Source: an uncultured Clostridia bacterium (GTDB lineage Bacteria; Bacillota; Clostridia; Oscillospirales; CAG-272). From it: a stretch of DNA of 7,790 nucleotides. The stretch lies in assembly GCA_937893945.1 (NCBI GenBank), contig CALCTA010000054.1, positions 1 to 7,790 on the forward strand, written 5' to 3'. The position numbers and the translations under genes were made by a program. A model generated the notes under the pieces. That model ran no database searches. It was not told the DNA's origin and saw only the letters and a program-made list of their open reading frames with translations. Of the stretch, positions 1-5,447 are shown in pieces; the stretch's first letter is position 1; each line of letters starts with the position of its first letter.

Positions 1-84
1 GGGACGCCAAGGATGTCGTCCCCTACAAACAAAATATCAAACACCGCACAAACCTGTAGGGGCGACCATCGGTCGTCCGTCCCC
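1..84. repeat. Oppositely oriented pair of TGTAGGGG-bounded palindromic repeats
   Basis: Unit A (1-27) has GGGACG at 1-6 pairing with CGTCCC at 17-22 and ends in CCCCTACA (20-27). Unit B (55-84) begins TGTAGGGG (55-62) and contains GGGCGACC (60-67) pairing with GGTCGTCC (71-78) around an ATC loop, with one G.T wobble. The TGTAGGGG edges face each other across a 27-bp AT-rich spacer. Similar short GC-rich palindromes carrying this edge are, from memory, frequent between genes in Clostridia. Unit A is cut by the window start, so its outer boundary is unknown. Confidence 0.55.
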
Positions 85-113
85 CGAATTAAAGTTCATT
101 CGCCACCCATAAC

Positions 114-151
114 GCTTTTTCTTTTGACGCAAAAGGGCCAAAAGAAAAAGC
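114..151. repeat. Perfect 13-bp inverted repeat
   Basis: GCTTTTTCTTTTG at 114-126 is exactly complementary to CAAAAGAAAAAGC at 139-151, with a 12-nt loop. No T-tract follows on either strand, so it is not a textbook terminator, although a prfB read-through transcript could fold here. Confidence 0.6.
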
Positions 152-184
152 TTTGCAAAAAGAAAAGCGCCGTTTAGGAGATTT

Positions 185-226
185 CGCTCTCTGCGGAGAG
201 CGACCGCCGTTTCGCCGGCGGCTCTC
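185..226. repeat. GC-rich hairpins with alternative pairing
   Basis: CGCTCTC (185-191) pairs with GAGAGCG (196-202) around a TGCG loop, and CCGCCG (204-209) pairs with CGGCGG (216-221). GAGAG (196-200) can instead pair with CTCTC (222-226), extending the second stem and excluding the first. No T-run follows. Best described as part of the repeat mosaic. Confidence 0.5.
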
Positions 227-228
227 GA

Positions 229-251
229 CAAGCTTTTTGAAAAAAGCTTGA
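229..251. repeat. 10-bp inverted repeat centred on AAGCTT half-sites
   Basis: CAAGCTTTTT at 229-238 is complementary to AAAAAGCTTG at 242-251 with a 3-nt loop. On the minus strand it lies about 140 nt beyond the prfB stop. The T-rich arm is inside the stem rather than after it, so at best this is a weak termination or processing hairpin. It overlaps the first copy of the 28-bp direct repeat. Confidence 0.45.
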
Positions 252-307
252 GCAAAAACTTTACACGGGTGCTGTTTTAAAAAAGCTTGAGCAAAAACTT
301 TGCACGT
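241..307. repeat. 28-bp direct repeat, two copies 39 bp apart
   Basis: Copy 1 (241-268) and copy 2 (280-307) match at 27 of 28 positions; the only difference is A at 264 versus G at 303. Each begins with six A residues followed by GCTTGAGC and ends in CACG. An 11-nt intervening segment makes the period 39 bp. I see no third copy. This is not CRISPR-like: there is a single very short spacer and no further repeats. Confidence 0.7.
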
Positions 308-354
308 GGCAGAGCTCTTACCCAAGCTTTTCTTTTATTGAAGTTCTTTGCGGA

Positions 355-372
355 GCTTTCTTTCAAGAAAGC
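355..372. repeat. AT-rich palindrome just beyond prfB
   Basis: GCTTTCTT (355-362) and AAGAAAGC (365-372) are complementary with only TC between them. It is the first dyad met by transcripts leaving prfB, 17 nt past the gene end, but no T-tract follows on the minus strand. Termination here is speculative. Confidence 0.4.
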
Positions 373-388
373 GACAAAAATCGCGTCC

Positions 389-1495
389 TTATTTCGCGTT
401 CATCTTGAGGTAGGCGTTGATGAACTCGTCTATCTCGCCGTCCATAACAGCCGAGATGTTACCGTCCTCGTGGCCTGTTCTCGTGTCCTTCGCGAGAGTG
501 TAGGGCATAAACACGTAGGAGCATATCTGCGCGCCCCACTCGATATTGGTCTTATTGCCCTTGATATCCTCAATGGTGTCAAGACGCTCACGGAGCTTTA
601 TCTCCATAAGCTTTGCCTTGAGCATCTTCATTGCGGTCTCCTTGTTCTGAAGCTGAGAGCGCTCTGTCTGACAGCCAACGACGATGCCTGTGGGCTTGTG
701 GAGGATACGGATAGCCGAGTCGGTCTTATTGATGTGCTGACCGCCCGCACCGCTTGAACGGTGCGCGGTAACCTCGATATCTTCCTCGCGGATCTCGACC
801 TTGTCGAGCTGATCGAATTCGGGCATTACCTCGATAGAGGCGAAAGAGGTCTGGCGCCTACCTGCCGCATCAAAGGGAGAAACACGAACAAGTCTGTGAA
901 CGCCGGTTTCTGCCTTGAGATAGCCGTAAGCGTTAAGTCCCTCGACCATTATCGTCGCGCTCTTGATTCCTGCGGCATCGCCGTCAAGCCAGTCAAGAAG
1001 CTTGTATTTATAGCCCTTGCGCTCTGCCCAACGGGTTATCATTCGGTAGAGCATCTGCGCCCAGTCCTGCGCCTCTGTGCCGCCTGCACCGGGGTGGAAG
1101 GAAACGATGGCGTTATTCTTATCGTATTCGCCCGAGAGCAGAATTTCAATTCTCTTGTTTTCTGCCGCCTTTGTTATAGCGAAAAGCTCGGATTCTACCT
1201 CCTCGATATAGCCCTCCTCGTTCTCCTCAATAGCCATCTCAGCGAGCGTGATGGCATCCTCAAGGCGATTTTTGAGTGCCTCGTAATTTTCTATAGTATC
1301 CTTAGTCTGCTTCAGTTTCTGAAGCACCGACGAGGAATTCTCCTGATTTGACCAGAAATCAGGGTCGAGAGTCTGCTCGTCAAGCTCCTTTGCGGTAGCC
1401 TTGAGCTGCTCGATGCGGAGCGCCGAGCCGAGATCCTCAATGTCGGCTCTCATGCCTATAAGCTTATATTTTGCGTCTTCAAGTGCGATTATCAA
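389..1495 (-). CDS. prfB: Peptide chain release factor 2 (RF2)
   Basis: RF2 recognises UGA and UAA in the ribosomal A site and triggers peptidyl-tRNA hydrolysis. The 368-residue product has family length (E. coli about 365). Visible features are the N-terminal helical region (about 1-110), the GAGGTEAQDW stretch (136-145), the SPF codon-recognition tripeptide typical of RF2 (206-208) and the catalytic GGQ loop in SSGAGGQHINKTDSA (247-261). The start is TTG, preceded by GGGAGG six nucleotides upstream and by an in-frame TAG directly before it, so no longer form is possible. The N-terminus aligns with E. coli RF2 (Trp at 48 versus 47). There is no internal TGA or frameshift in the first 30 codons, so this copy lacks the autoregulatory +1 frameshift found in many bacteria. 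One oddity is QICSYV at 323-328, where relatives usually have Arg instead of Cys325. It follows the DUF2079 gene but has its own promoter. Confidence 0.96.
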   Translation of the reverse strand: MIIALEDAKYKLIGMRADIEDLGSALRIEQLKATAKELDEQTLDPDFWSNQENSSSVLQKLKQTKDTIENYEALKNRLEDAITLAEMAIEENEEGYIEEVESELFAITKAAENKRIEILLSGEYDKNNAIVSFHPGAGGTEAQDWAQMLYRMITRWAERKGYKYKLLDWLDGDAAGIKSATIMVEGLNAYGYLKAETGVHRLVRVSPFDAAGRRQTSFASIEVMPEFDQLDKVEIREEDIEVTAHRSSGAGGQHINKTDSAIRILHKPTGIVVGCQTERSQLQNKETAMKMLKAKLMEIKLRERLDTIEDIKGNKTNIEWGAQICSYVFMPYTLAKDTRTGHEDGNISAVMDGEIDEFINAYLKMNAK

Positions 1496-1501
1496 CTAAA
1501 A

Positions 1502-1507
1502 CCTCCC
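1502..1507 (-). promoter_or_regulatory. prfB ribosome binding site fixing the TTG start
   Basis: On the minus strand GGGAGG lies six nucleotides before TTG (1493-1495). Together with the TAG codon immediately upstream in frame, this fixes the non-ATG start. The site is flanked on its 5' side by a 5-bp hairpin (1508-1520). Confidence 0.8.
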
Positions 1508-1520
1508 GTGGCAGAGCCAC
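1508..1520 (-). other. Small hairpin directly before the prfB ribosome binding site
   Basis: GTGGC and GCCAC (1508-1512 and 1516-1520) form a perfect 5-bp stem with a 3-nt loop in the prfB leader, abutting GGGAGG. It could modulate ribosome access, but it is short. The 11-mer CGTGGCAGAGC at 1507-1517 also occurs at 306-316 beyond the gene, so it may simply be a repeat fragment. Confidence 0.35.
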
Positions 1521-1556
1521 TTGCTTTATATCATCATTATTTAGTCATACCAATCA

Positions 1557-1585
1557 ATTATATCATACATAACCGATATTTGCAA
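1557..1585 (-). promoter_or_regulatory. prfB promoter (sigma-A type, extended -10)
   Basis: Minus-strand -35 TTGCAA (plus coordinates 1580-1585), a 17-bp spacer and -10 TATAAT (1557-1562) preceded by TGA (1563-1565), an extended -10. It lies in the 98-bp gap between the DUF2079 stop and the prfB start, giving prfB a leader of roughly 55 nt. No terminator hairpin separates it from the upstream gene, so read-through may also contribute. Confidence 0.7.
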
Positions 1586-1593
1586 GAGTTTTT

Positions 1594-3528
1594 TTATTTC
1601 TTCTCCAAAACCATAATTATTCCCTCACGCTCTTCCACGACCTCGTATCCCGCCTTGAGATATGCCTCCTTCCAGAGCTTAGCCTTCGTAGAGTCGGAGA
1701 TATACGGACGCAGGTCAAGAACGGCGATATCTGTCTTTATGACTATCTCGTAGCCGTCAAGATCGCCCGTAACGTTGCTTATCTTCTCGGCGGTAGCCTG
1801 AGAGGAATGATAAAGCTCGTCAACGTCGTAGAGCGGAGTGAGATACATAGAGGTAGCCATTACCGATTTGTCTCGGTCTATAGAGTCAAGCACCTCTTTT
1901 GCAATAGTGCTGATCTCCTTTTCCTCTGCATAGCGCTCAACGTAGAAGAACTGAGAGGGAGCGCGTGCGGCGCCGAGGAAGAGCGAGCTTGTGAATGCAA
2001 TCACGAGGAGAGACGCGGATGCGCCTGCGGCGAATTTCTTGAGTGTGTCCTTGCTCTCCGATGCTGCCTCGCTCTCAGGTGAGGGAAGCGCAAAGGGAGC
2101 GTCCGACATATCCGCGAGATTAAGGGCGGCGGCATATACGAGGAGCGCGCCAGAGCCAAATGAATACTGGAATTGCAGATTGAACTGATATTGATAATCT
2201 GTGATGAGATTGATAACGAAAAGCGGTGCTATGAGCAACCATCTTGACGGCTTGCGCGTCATAAGCGGCAGGAATGCGAGCGGAAGCAGCATATTGAAGG
2301 CGTAGAGCAGCTTTGCGGGTGTAAAGCTCTCTGCGGCGTAAAGCGCGGGGTTGACGAGAGCGACGCGCAGAAGGTCGATGAAGCTTCCGTCGTAGCCGAT
2401 TATATTATAATACCGTCCGCCGAGCATTATTCCCTCACCGCCGCTGAGAAGCATATGCATGGCAAAGAGGAAGTAGCAGAAGGTCATAACGAAAAGACCG
2501 ATGCCCTGCCATATCTTTTTGCGAGAGAAGATGACGTAAAGCGAGATAAAGCCCACGTACATTGCCGCATCCTCCTTTACCATCAGCACTCCAAGCGCGA
2601 AGATAAAGGTGGGTATCCATTTTTCCGCATGTACGAAGTAGAGTGTCCAGAGGATAAGAGGAGCGAGAAAGGCGTTCTCGTGAAAATCGTAGAACGCTCC
2701 GCTGCTCATCGCGGGGTAGAGAAGATATACAAGGCAGATAAGGGTCGCTTTGAAATTTGAAAGCTTTATGCGGCGGCAGATGAGAAGCAGGGGGAATACT
2801 CCTGAAAATACCACGAGTATCTGCGCCCAGACAAGCACGTCGGTAGCCTTGAATATATAGCAGAAGGGCAGGAGAAGATATAGTATGGGAGAGAAGTGAA
2901 CCGCAAAGTGCGAAAGATACTCTCCACGCTCGCAGGTGGTGTAGGGAAGTCCGGTCTCGGTCATGTTATCGTACATCTGCGCGAATATTCCCATATCGTA
3001 GCAGGGAGAGCAGAGAGCAGCCGTGCGAGAGCCGAGAACGGTGATAAAATATGCCGACAAAGCCACAAAGCCCACAGAGACGATAATAAAGGAAAGCAGG
3101 GGGCTGATGTCATTCGTGAGGAAGGAAAGCTTTTCGCTTTTTATATAGTTTGCGACGATAGCGATCACCGCCAAGAAAAGCAGAGTGAAGACTATAGCGG
3201 TATATGCACGGGCGTCGGAATCATCAGCGCTGTTTGCGACCGACGCAATGCCGTAAAGAGCGAACGAGACAGGCAGGGTCAGAAGCAGTATCTTATTCCA
3301 AAGAAAGCGCCAAGCGGCAAAATATGTTGCCGAGAGCAGAAGCGCCGCTCCGATAAAGAGCAAGAGCGGCACGGATCTTGCAAAATCGGGCACGGCAGTG
3401 AAATTGTTCTCTCCCGTGAGGGAGAAAATAAAGAGGGCAGAAAGCCATCCGCTTATCAGCGACAGACAAAGAGAGGGAAGGCAGGACTTTATACTTTCAA
3501 AAGACTTGTTCGCTTTTTCCTTGCTCAT
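1594..3528 (-). CDS. DUF2079 family multi-pass membrane protein (putative GT-C-like)
   Basis: The 644-residue product is a polytopic membrane protein with hydrophobic segments from about residue 14 to 470, another near 500-520, and a soluble C-terminal domain (about 525-644). DUF2079-type features are YDMGIFAQMYDNM (177-189), the His-containing LSHFAVHFSPILYLLLPF (205-222), FYDFHENAF (279-287) and VKEDAA (317-322). Families of this fold resemble GT-C glycosyltransferases that use lipid-linked sugars, and the acidic and His residues in these loops would suit that role, but no substrate is established and none can be inferred here. Start: ATG at 3526-3528 with AGGAG six nucleotides upstream. 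It lies upstream of prfB, apparently co-directional by chance, since prfB has its own promoter. An Ala/Ser/Glu-rich linker at about 478-495 joins the membrane part to the last segment. Confidence 0.85.
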   Translation of the reverse strand: MSKEKANKSFESIKSCLPSLCLSLISGWLSALFIFSLTGENNFTAVPDFARSVPLLLFIGAALLLSATYFAAWRFLWNKILLLTLPVSFALYGIASVANSADDSDARAYTAIVFTLLFLAVIAIVANYIKSEKLSFLTNDISPLLSFIIVSVGFVALSAYFITVLGSRTAALCSPCYDMGIFAQMYDNMTETGLPYTTCERGEYLSHFAVHFSPILYLLLPFCYIFKATDVLVWAQILVVFSGVFPLLLICRRIKLSNFKATLICLVYLLYPAMSSGAFYDFHENAFLAPLILWTLYFVHAEKWIPTFIFALGVLMVKEDAAMYVGFISLYVIFSRKKIWQGIGLFVMTFCYFLFAMHMLLSGGEGIMLGGRYYNIIGYDGSFIDLLRVALVNPALYAAESFTPAKLLYAFNMLLPLAFLPLMTRKPSRWLLIAPLFVINLITDYQYQFNLQFQYSFGSGALLVYAAALNLADMSDAPFALPSPESEAASESKDTLKKFAAGASASLLVIAFTSSLFLGAARAPSQFFYVERYAEEKEISTIAKEVLDSIDRDKSVMATSMYLTPLYDVDELYHSSQATAEKISNVTGDLDGYEIVIKTDIAVLDLRPYISDSTKAKLWKEAYLKAGYEVVEEREGIIMVLEKK

Positions 3529-3549
3529 ATTAAGCTCCTTTTACAAAAA

Positions 3550-3565
3550 CGCTCGTAGGCGAGCG
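3550..3565 (-). other. Short hairpin in the DUF2079 leader
   Basis: CGCTCG (3550-3555) and CGAGCG (3560-3565) form a perfect 6-bp stem with a 4-nt loop, inside the roughly 55-nt leader between the minus-strand promoter and the ribosome binding site. No recognised riboswitch or leader motif is evident. Function unknown. Confidence 0.35.
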
Positions 3566-3588
3566 GTCATTTCATTTGTGTTGGATAT

Positions 3589-3597
3589 ATTATAGCA
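3589..3597 (-). promoter_or_regulatory. DUF2079 gene promoter (extended -10)
   Basis: Minus-strand TATAAT (3589-3594) is preceded by TGC (3595-3597), an extended -10. The hexamer at 17-bp spacing (TTTATT) is a poor -35, so recognition would depend on the extended element. It sits back to back with the plus-strand promoter in the 162-bp divergent intergenic region 3529-3690. Confidence 0.6.
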
Positions 3598-3626
3598 CAC
3601 TTCTTTAAAAAAATAAAGGTTTTTTA

Positions 3627-3655
3627 TTGACTTTCTTTATAAATAGATTTATAAT
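3627..3655 (+). promoter_or_regulatory. Sigma-A promoter for the DUF1858-trmK-nif3 operon
   Basis: TTGACT (3627-3632), an exact 17-bp spacer and a consensus TATAAT (3650-3655) lie 35 nt before the DUF1858 start in very AT-rich DNA. This is the best promoter I see for the plus-strand gene series, and no comparable one occurs before trmK, nif3 or the phosphatase. It suggests strong, probably constitutive expression. Confidence 0.8.
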
Positions 3656-3690
3656 ATTAATAATAAAAATAAATACAAGGAGGAACTAAA

Positions 3691-3894
3691 ATGCAGGTAA
3701 CAAAGAAATCTATCATCGGCGACGTTCTTGATAACGCTCCCGCAACGGCACAGTTCTTTTTCGAGATCGGTATGCACTGTCTCGGATGCCCCTCTGCAAG
3801 AGGAGAATCCATCGAGCAGGCTTGCGCAGTTCACGGAACCGACGCTGACGCTCTCGTAGAGAAGATCAACGCTTTTTTGGCGGCAGAGAAATAA
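3691..3894 (+). CDS. DUF1858 domain protein (hybrid-cluster-protein-associated redox disulfide type)
   Basis: The 67-residue protein is essentially one DUF1858 domain. It opens with the usual TKKSIIGDVLDNAPATAQFFFEIGMHCLGCP, where Cys30 and Cys33 form a CxxC motif in the GMHCLGCP turn (28-34), followed by the ARGESIEQACAVHG helix with Cys45. Proteins of this family are small cytosolic domains, often encoded near or fused to redox and hybrid-cluster proteins, and are predicted to form a redox-active disulfide or bind metal; the exact role is not established. The ATG start has AAGGAGG about seven nucleotides upstream and a strong promoter. It is first in the plus-strand series, separated from trmK by 75 nt containing a hairpin, so it may be made at higher levels than the genes behind it. 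Confidence 0.9.
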   Translation: MQVTKKSIIGDVLDNAPATAQFFFEIGMHCLGCPSARGESIEQACAVHGTDADALVEKINAFLAAEK

Positions 3895-3905
3895 TATAAA
3901 TATAT

Positions 3906-3938
3906 ACACCGCGGGACGCTTAGGCGTTCCTGCGGTGT
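3906..3938 (+). terminator. GC-rich hairpin after the DUF1858 gene: weak terminator, attenuator or processing site
   Basis: ACACCGC (3906-3912) pairs with GCGGTGT (3932-3938), and the stem continues through a G.T wobble, GGA and CGC against the opposite arm, with one bulged T and a TTAG loop. It starts 12 nt after the DUF1858 stop. Only TTT follows, running into GCCG, so efficient intrinsic termination is unlikely. Partial attenuation or an mRNA-stabilising 3' structure fits better, because no separate trmK promoter is visible. Confidence 0.55.
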
Positions 3939-3969
3939 TTGCCGTACTTAAAGACAAAAGGAAAAAGAA

Positions 3970-4662
3970 ATGAACGTACCAAAAATAAGCAAAAGACTTC
4001 TTGCGGCGGCTTCTTTTGCGCGCGAGGGAGTCAAGATAGCCGACGTGGGAACAGACCACGCTTATCTCCCTATATATCTTTTTAATTCGGGAAGAGTAAG
4101 CGGCGGCGTGGTGTCGGATATAAACCGAGGACCGGTTGAGAGAGCAAGAGCTAACCTCTGCGACTACGGCTGCGAGGGAGTGTTTGCGGCTTTACAGACA
4201 GACGGACTTTCGGGAATAGAAAAATACGCTCCCGAGGATATTTTTATTCTCGGTATGGGCGGCGAGCTTATCGCAAGGATAATAAGCGACGCCCCTTGGG
4301 TAAGACGAGAGGGAACGAGGCTGATACTTCAGCCTATGACGCACCCCGAGCTTCTCCGCGACTATCTTTCGCGAGAGGGCTTTGAGACAGTGCGCGAGCT
4401 TCTTGTCCACGAGGACAAGATATACCATATAATCTGCGCCGAGTATTCGGGAGAGCGCACGAAGCTTGATCACTTTGAGGCTCTTTTCGGCAAAGGCAAT
4501 CTTTCTGAGCCGAGCGAGGAGCTTTACGCTCTTCTTACACGGACGAGGGAGATATACTCTCAGCGTGTGGCGGGCAAGATGCTCTCGGGCGCTGATTCTG
4601 ACTATGAAAATGAGATAATTGAGAAAATAGATGAATTTATGAAAAAGGAGAATGGCAAATGA
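3970..4662 (+). CDS. trmK: tRNA (adenine(22)-N(1))-methyltransferase TrmK
   Basis: TrmK uses S-adenosylmethionine to methylate N1 of adenine 22 in the tRNA D-loop region, in the cytosol. The 230-residue length fits the family. The Rossmann-type SAM-binding segment ADVGTDHAYLPIYL (24-37), acidic VSDIN (48-52), ILGMGG (93-98) and LILQPM (118-123) are hallmark motifs. The C-terminal part (about 165-230) is charged and helical, as expected for the family's coiled-coil tail. The ATG start is preceded by AAAGGA eight nucleotides upstream. The stop overlaps the next ATG in an ATGA arrangement (4659-4662), implying translational coupling to the Nif3-family gene, a pairing common in Firmicutes. Confidence 0.93.
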   Translation: MNVPKISKRLLAAASFAREGVKIADVGTDHAYLPIYLFNSGRVSGGVVSDINRGPVERARANLCDYGCEGVFAALQTDGLSGIEKYAPEDIFILGMGGELIARIISDAPWVRREGTRLILQPMTHPELLRDYLSREGFETVRELLVHEDKIYHIICAEYSGERTKLDHFEALFGKGNLSEPSEELYALLTRTREIYSQRVAGKMLSGADSDYENEIIEKIDEFMKKENGK

Positions 4663-5435
4663 CCACCAGAGAGCTTTACGCAAGACTTAACGAGAGAATA
4701 CCTCGCGAGCTTTCGTGCGAATGGGATAACGACGGACTGATGTGCTGTCCTGACGGAAGCAGAGAGGTAAGACGGGTGCTTGTCGCGCTTGACGCAACAG
4801 GTGCGGTAGTCGATAAGGCGGTTTCTGAGGGCTTTGACCTTATTATTACTCACCATCCCTTTATATTCAAGGGTATGAGAGCGATCGACGACGAGAGCGC
4901 GGTGGCCGCAAAGGCGATAGAGCTTATCAAGGCGGGAATTTCGGTAATGTCGTTCCACACAAGGCTTGACGCGGTCGAGGGCGGTGTGAACGATATGCTT
5001 GCGTCCCTGCTCGGACTTAAGAACGTAGAAGTGTTTTACGGCGAGGGACTGCCTATAGGCAGAATTGGAGATATTGACGGAGAGATCACGCTTTTGGACT
5101 TTGCCCGCAAGGTCAAGGCGGCACTTGACGCGCCCTTCGTTTCGGTAACCGACTCAAATAGAGAAGTTAAGCGCGTAGCGGTGCTTGGTGGTGGCGGCAA
5201 GGATTTCTTGGGCGCGGCGGCCGCTATGGGTGCTGATACTTACGTTAGCGGTGAGCTTGGGCATCACACGATGACCGACGAGCCCGATGTGGTGGTCGAT
5301 CCCCTTAATCTTATCGAGGCTGGACATTTCTACACCGAGCACCCCGTATGCGAAGCGATCTGTAAGATGGTAGCCGAGATAGACGGAAGTATTCAGTGTG
5401 AGATCATAAATTCAAACCCCATAAAAGCAGTATAA
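4659..5435 (+). CDS. Nif3-like dinuclear metal center protein (YbgI/YqfO family)
   Basis: This is a 258-residue Nif3-family protein, the short form without the PII-like insertion of the roughly 370-residue YqfO type. Predicted ligands of a two-metal site match E. coli YbgI: His65 and His66 in ITHHPF, Asp104 in HTRLDAVEGGVND (100-112), and His223 and Glu227 in AGHFYTEH (221-228). The conserved GELGHHT is at 198-204. Homologues are often annotated as GTP cyclohydrolase I type 2, but that activity is not general and the true function is unsettled. Arg102 replaces the more usual Asn in the HTxLD motif. Its ATG overlaps the trmK stop by four bases (ATGA), and the next gene begins 12 bases after its stop, so it sits in the middle of a tight operon. 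Confidence 0.92.
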   Translation: MTTRELYARLNERIPRELSCEWDNDGLMCCPDGSREVRRVLVALDATGAVVDKAVSEGFDLIITHHPFIFKGMRAIDDESAVAAKAIELIKAGISVMSFHTRLDAVEGGVNDMLASLLGLKNVEVFYGEGLPIGRIGDIDGEITLLDFARKVKAALDAPFVSVTDSNREVKRVAVLGGGGKDFLGAAAAMGADTYVSGELGHHTMTDEPDVVVDPLNLIEAGHFYTEHPVCEAICKMVAEIDGSIQCEIINSNPIKAV

Positions 5436-5447
5436 AGGAGAAAAATT

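Larger units (their letters stand above)
1..388. other. Gene-free repeat-rich region downstream of prfB
   Basis: No frame here gives recognisable protein sequence; the short open frames are low-complexity Lys/Phe/Leu/Arg-rich translations of repeats. The stretch contains two TGTAGGGG-bounded palindromes in opposite orientation (1-27 and 55-84), a perfect 13-bp inverted repeat (114-151), GC-rich hairpins (185-226), a 10-bp inverted repeat (229-251), a 28-bp direct repeat (241-268 and 280-307) and an AT-rich palindrome (355-372). I see no tRNA or rRNA and no hairpin followed by a clear T-tract that would be a standard terminator for prfB, whose stop is at 389-391. The density of small palindromes suggests an accumulation of non-autonomous interspersed repeats. 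Confidence 0.6.

Noticed and set aside
114..151. prfB intrinsic terminator
   Set aside because: The stem is good, but it lies more than 230 nt past the stop and no T-tract follows on the minus strand.
241..307. Possible mini CRISPR array
   Set aside because: Only two repeats with an 11-nt gap, no further copies and no cas genes nearby.
761..1351. 196-codon open frame on the plus strand
   Set aside because: Antisense of prfB, which is certain from the GGQ and SPF motifs.
2896..3558. 220-codon open frame on the plus strand
   Set aside because: Antisense of the DUF2079 gene. The Lys/Arg/Gly-rich composition arises from the complement of membrane-segment codons, with no recognisable domain.
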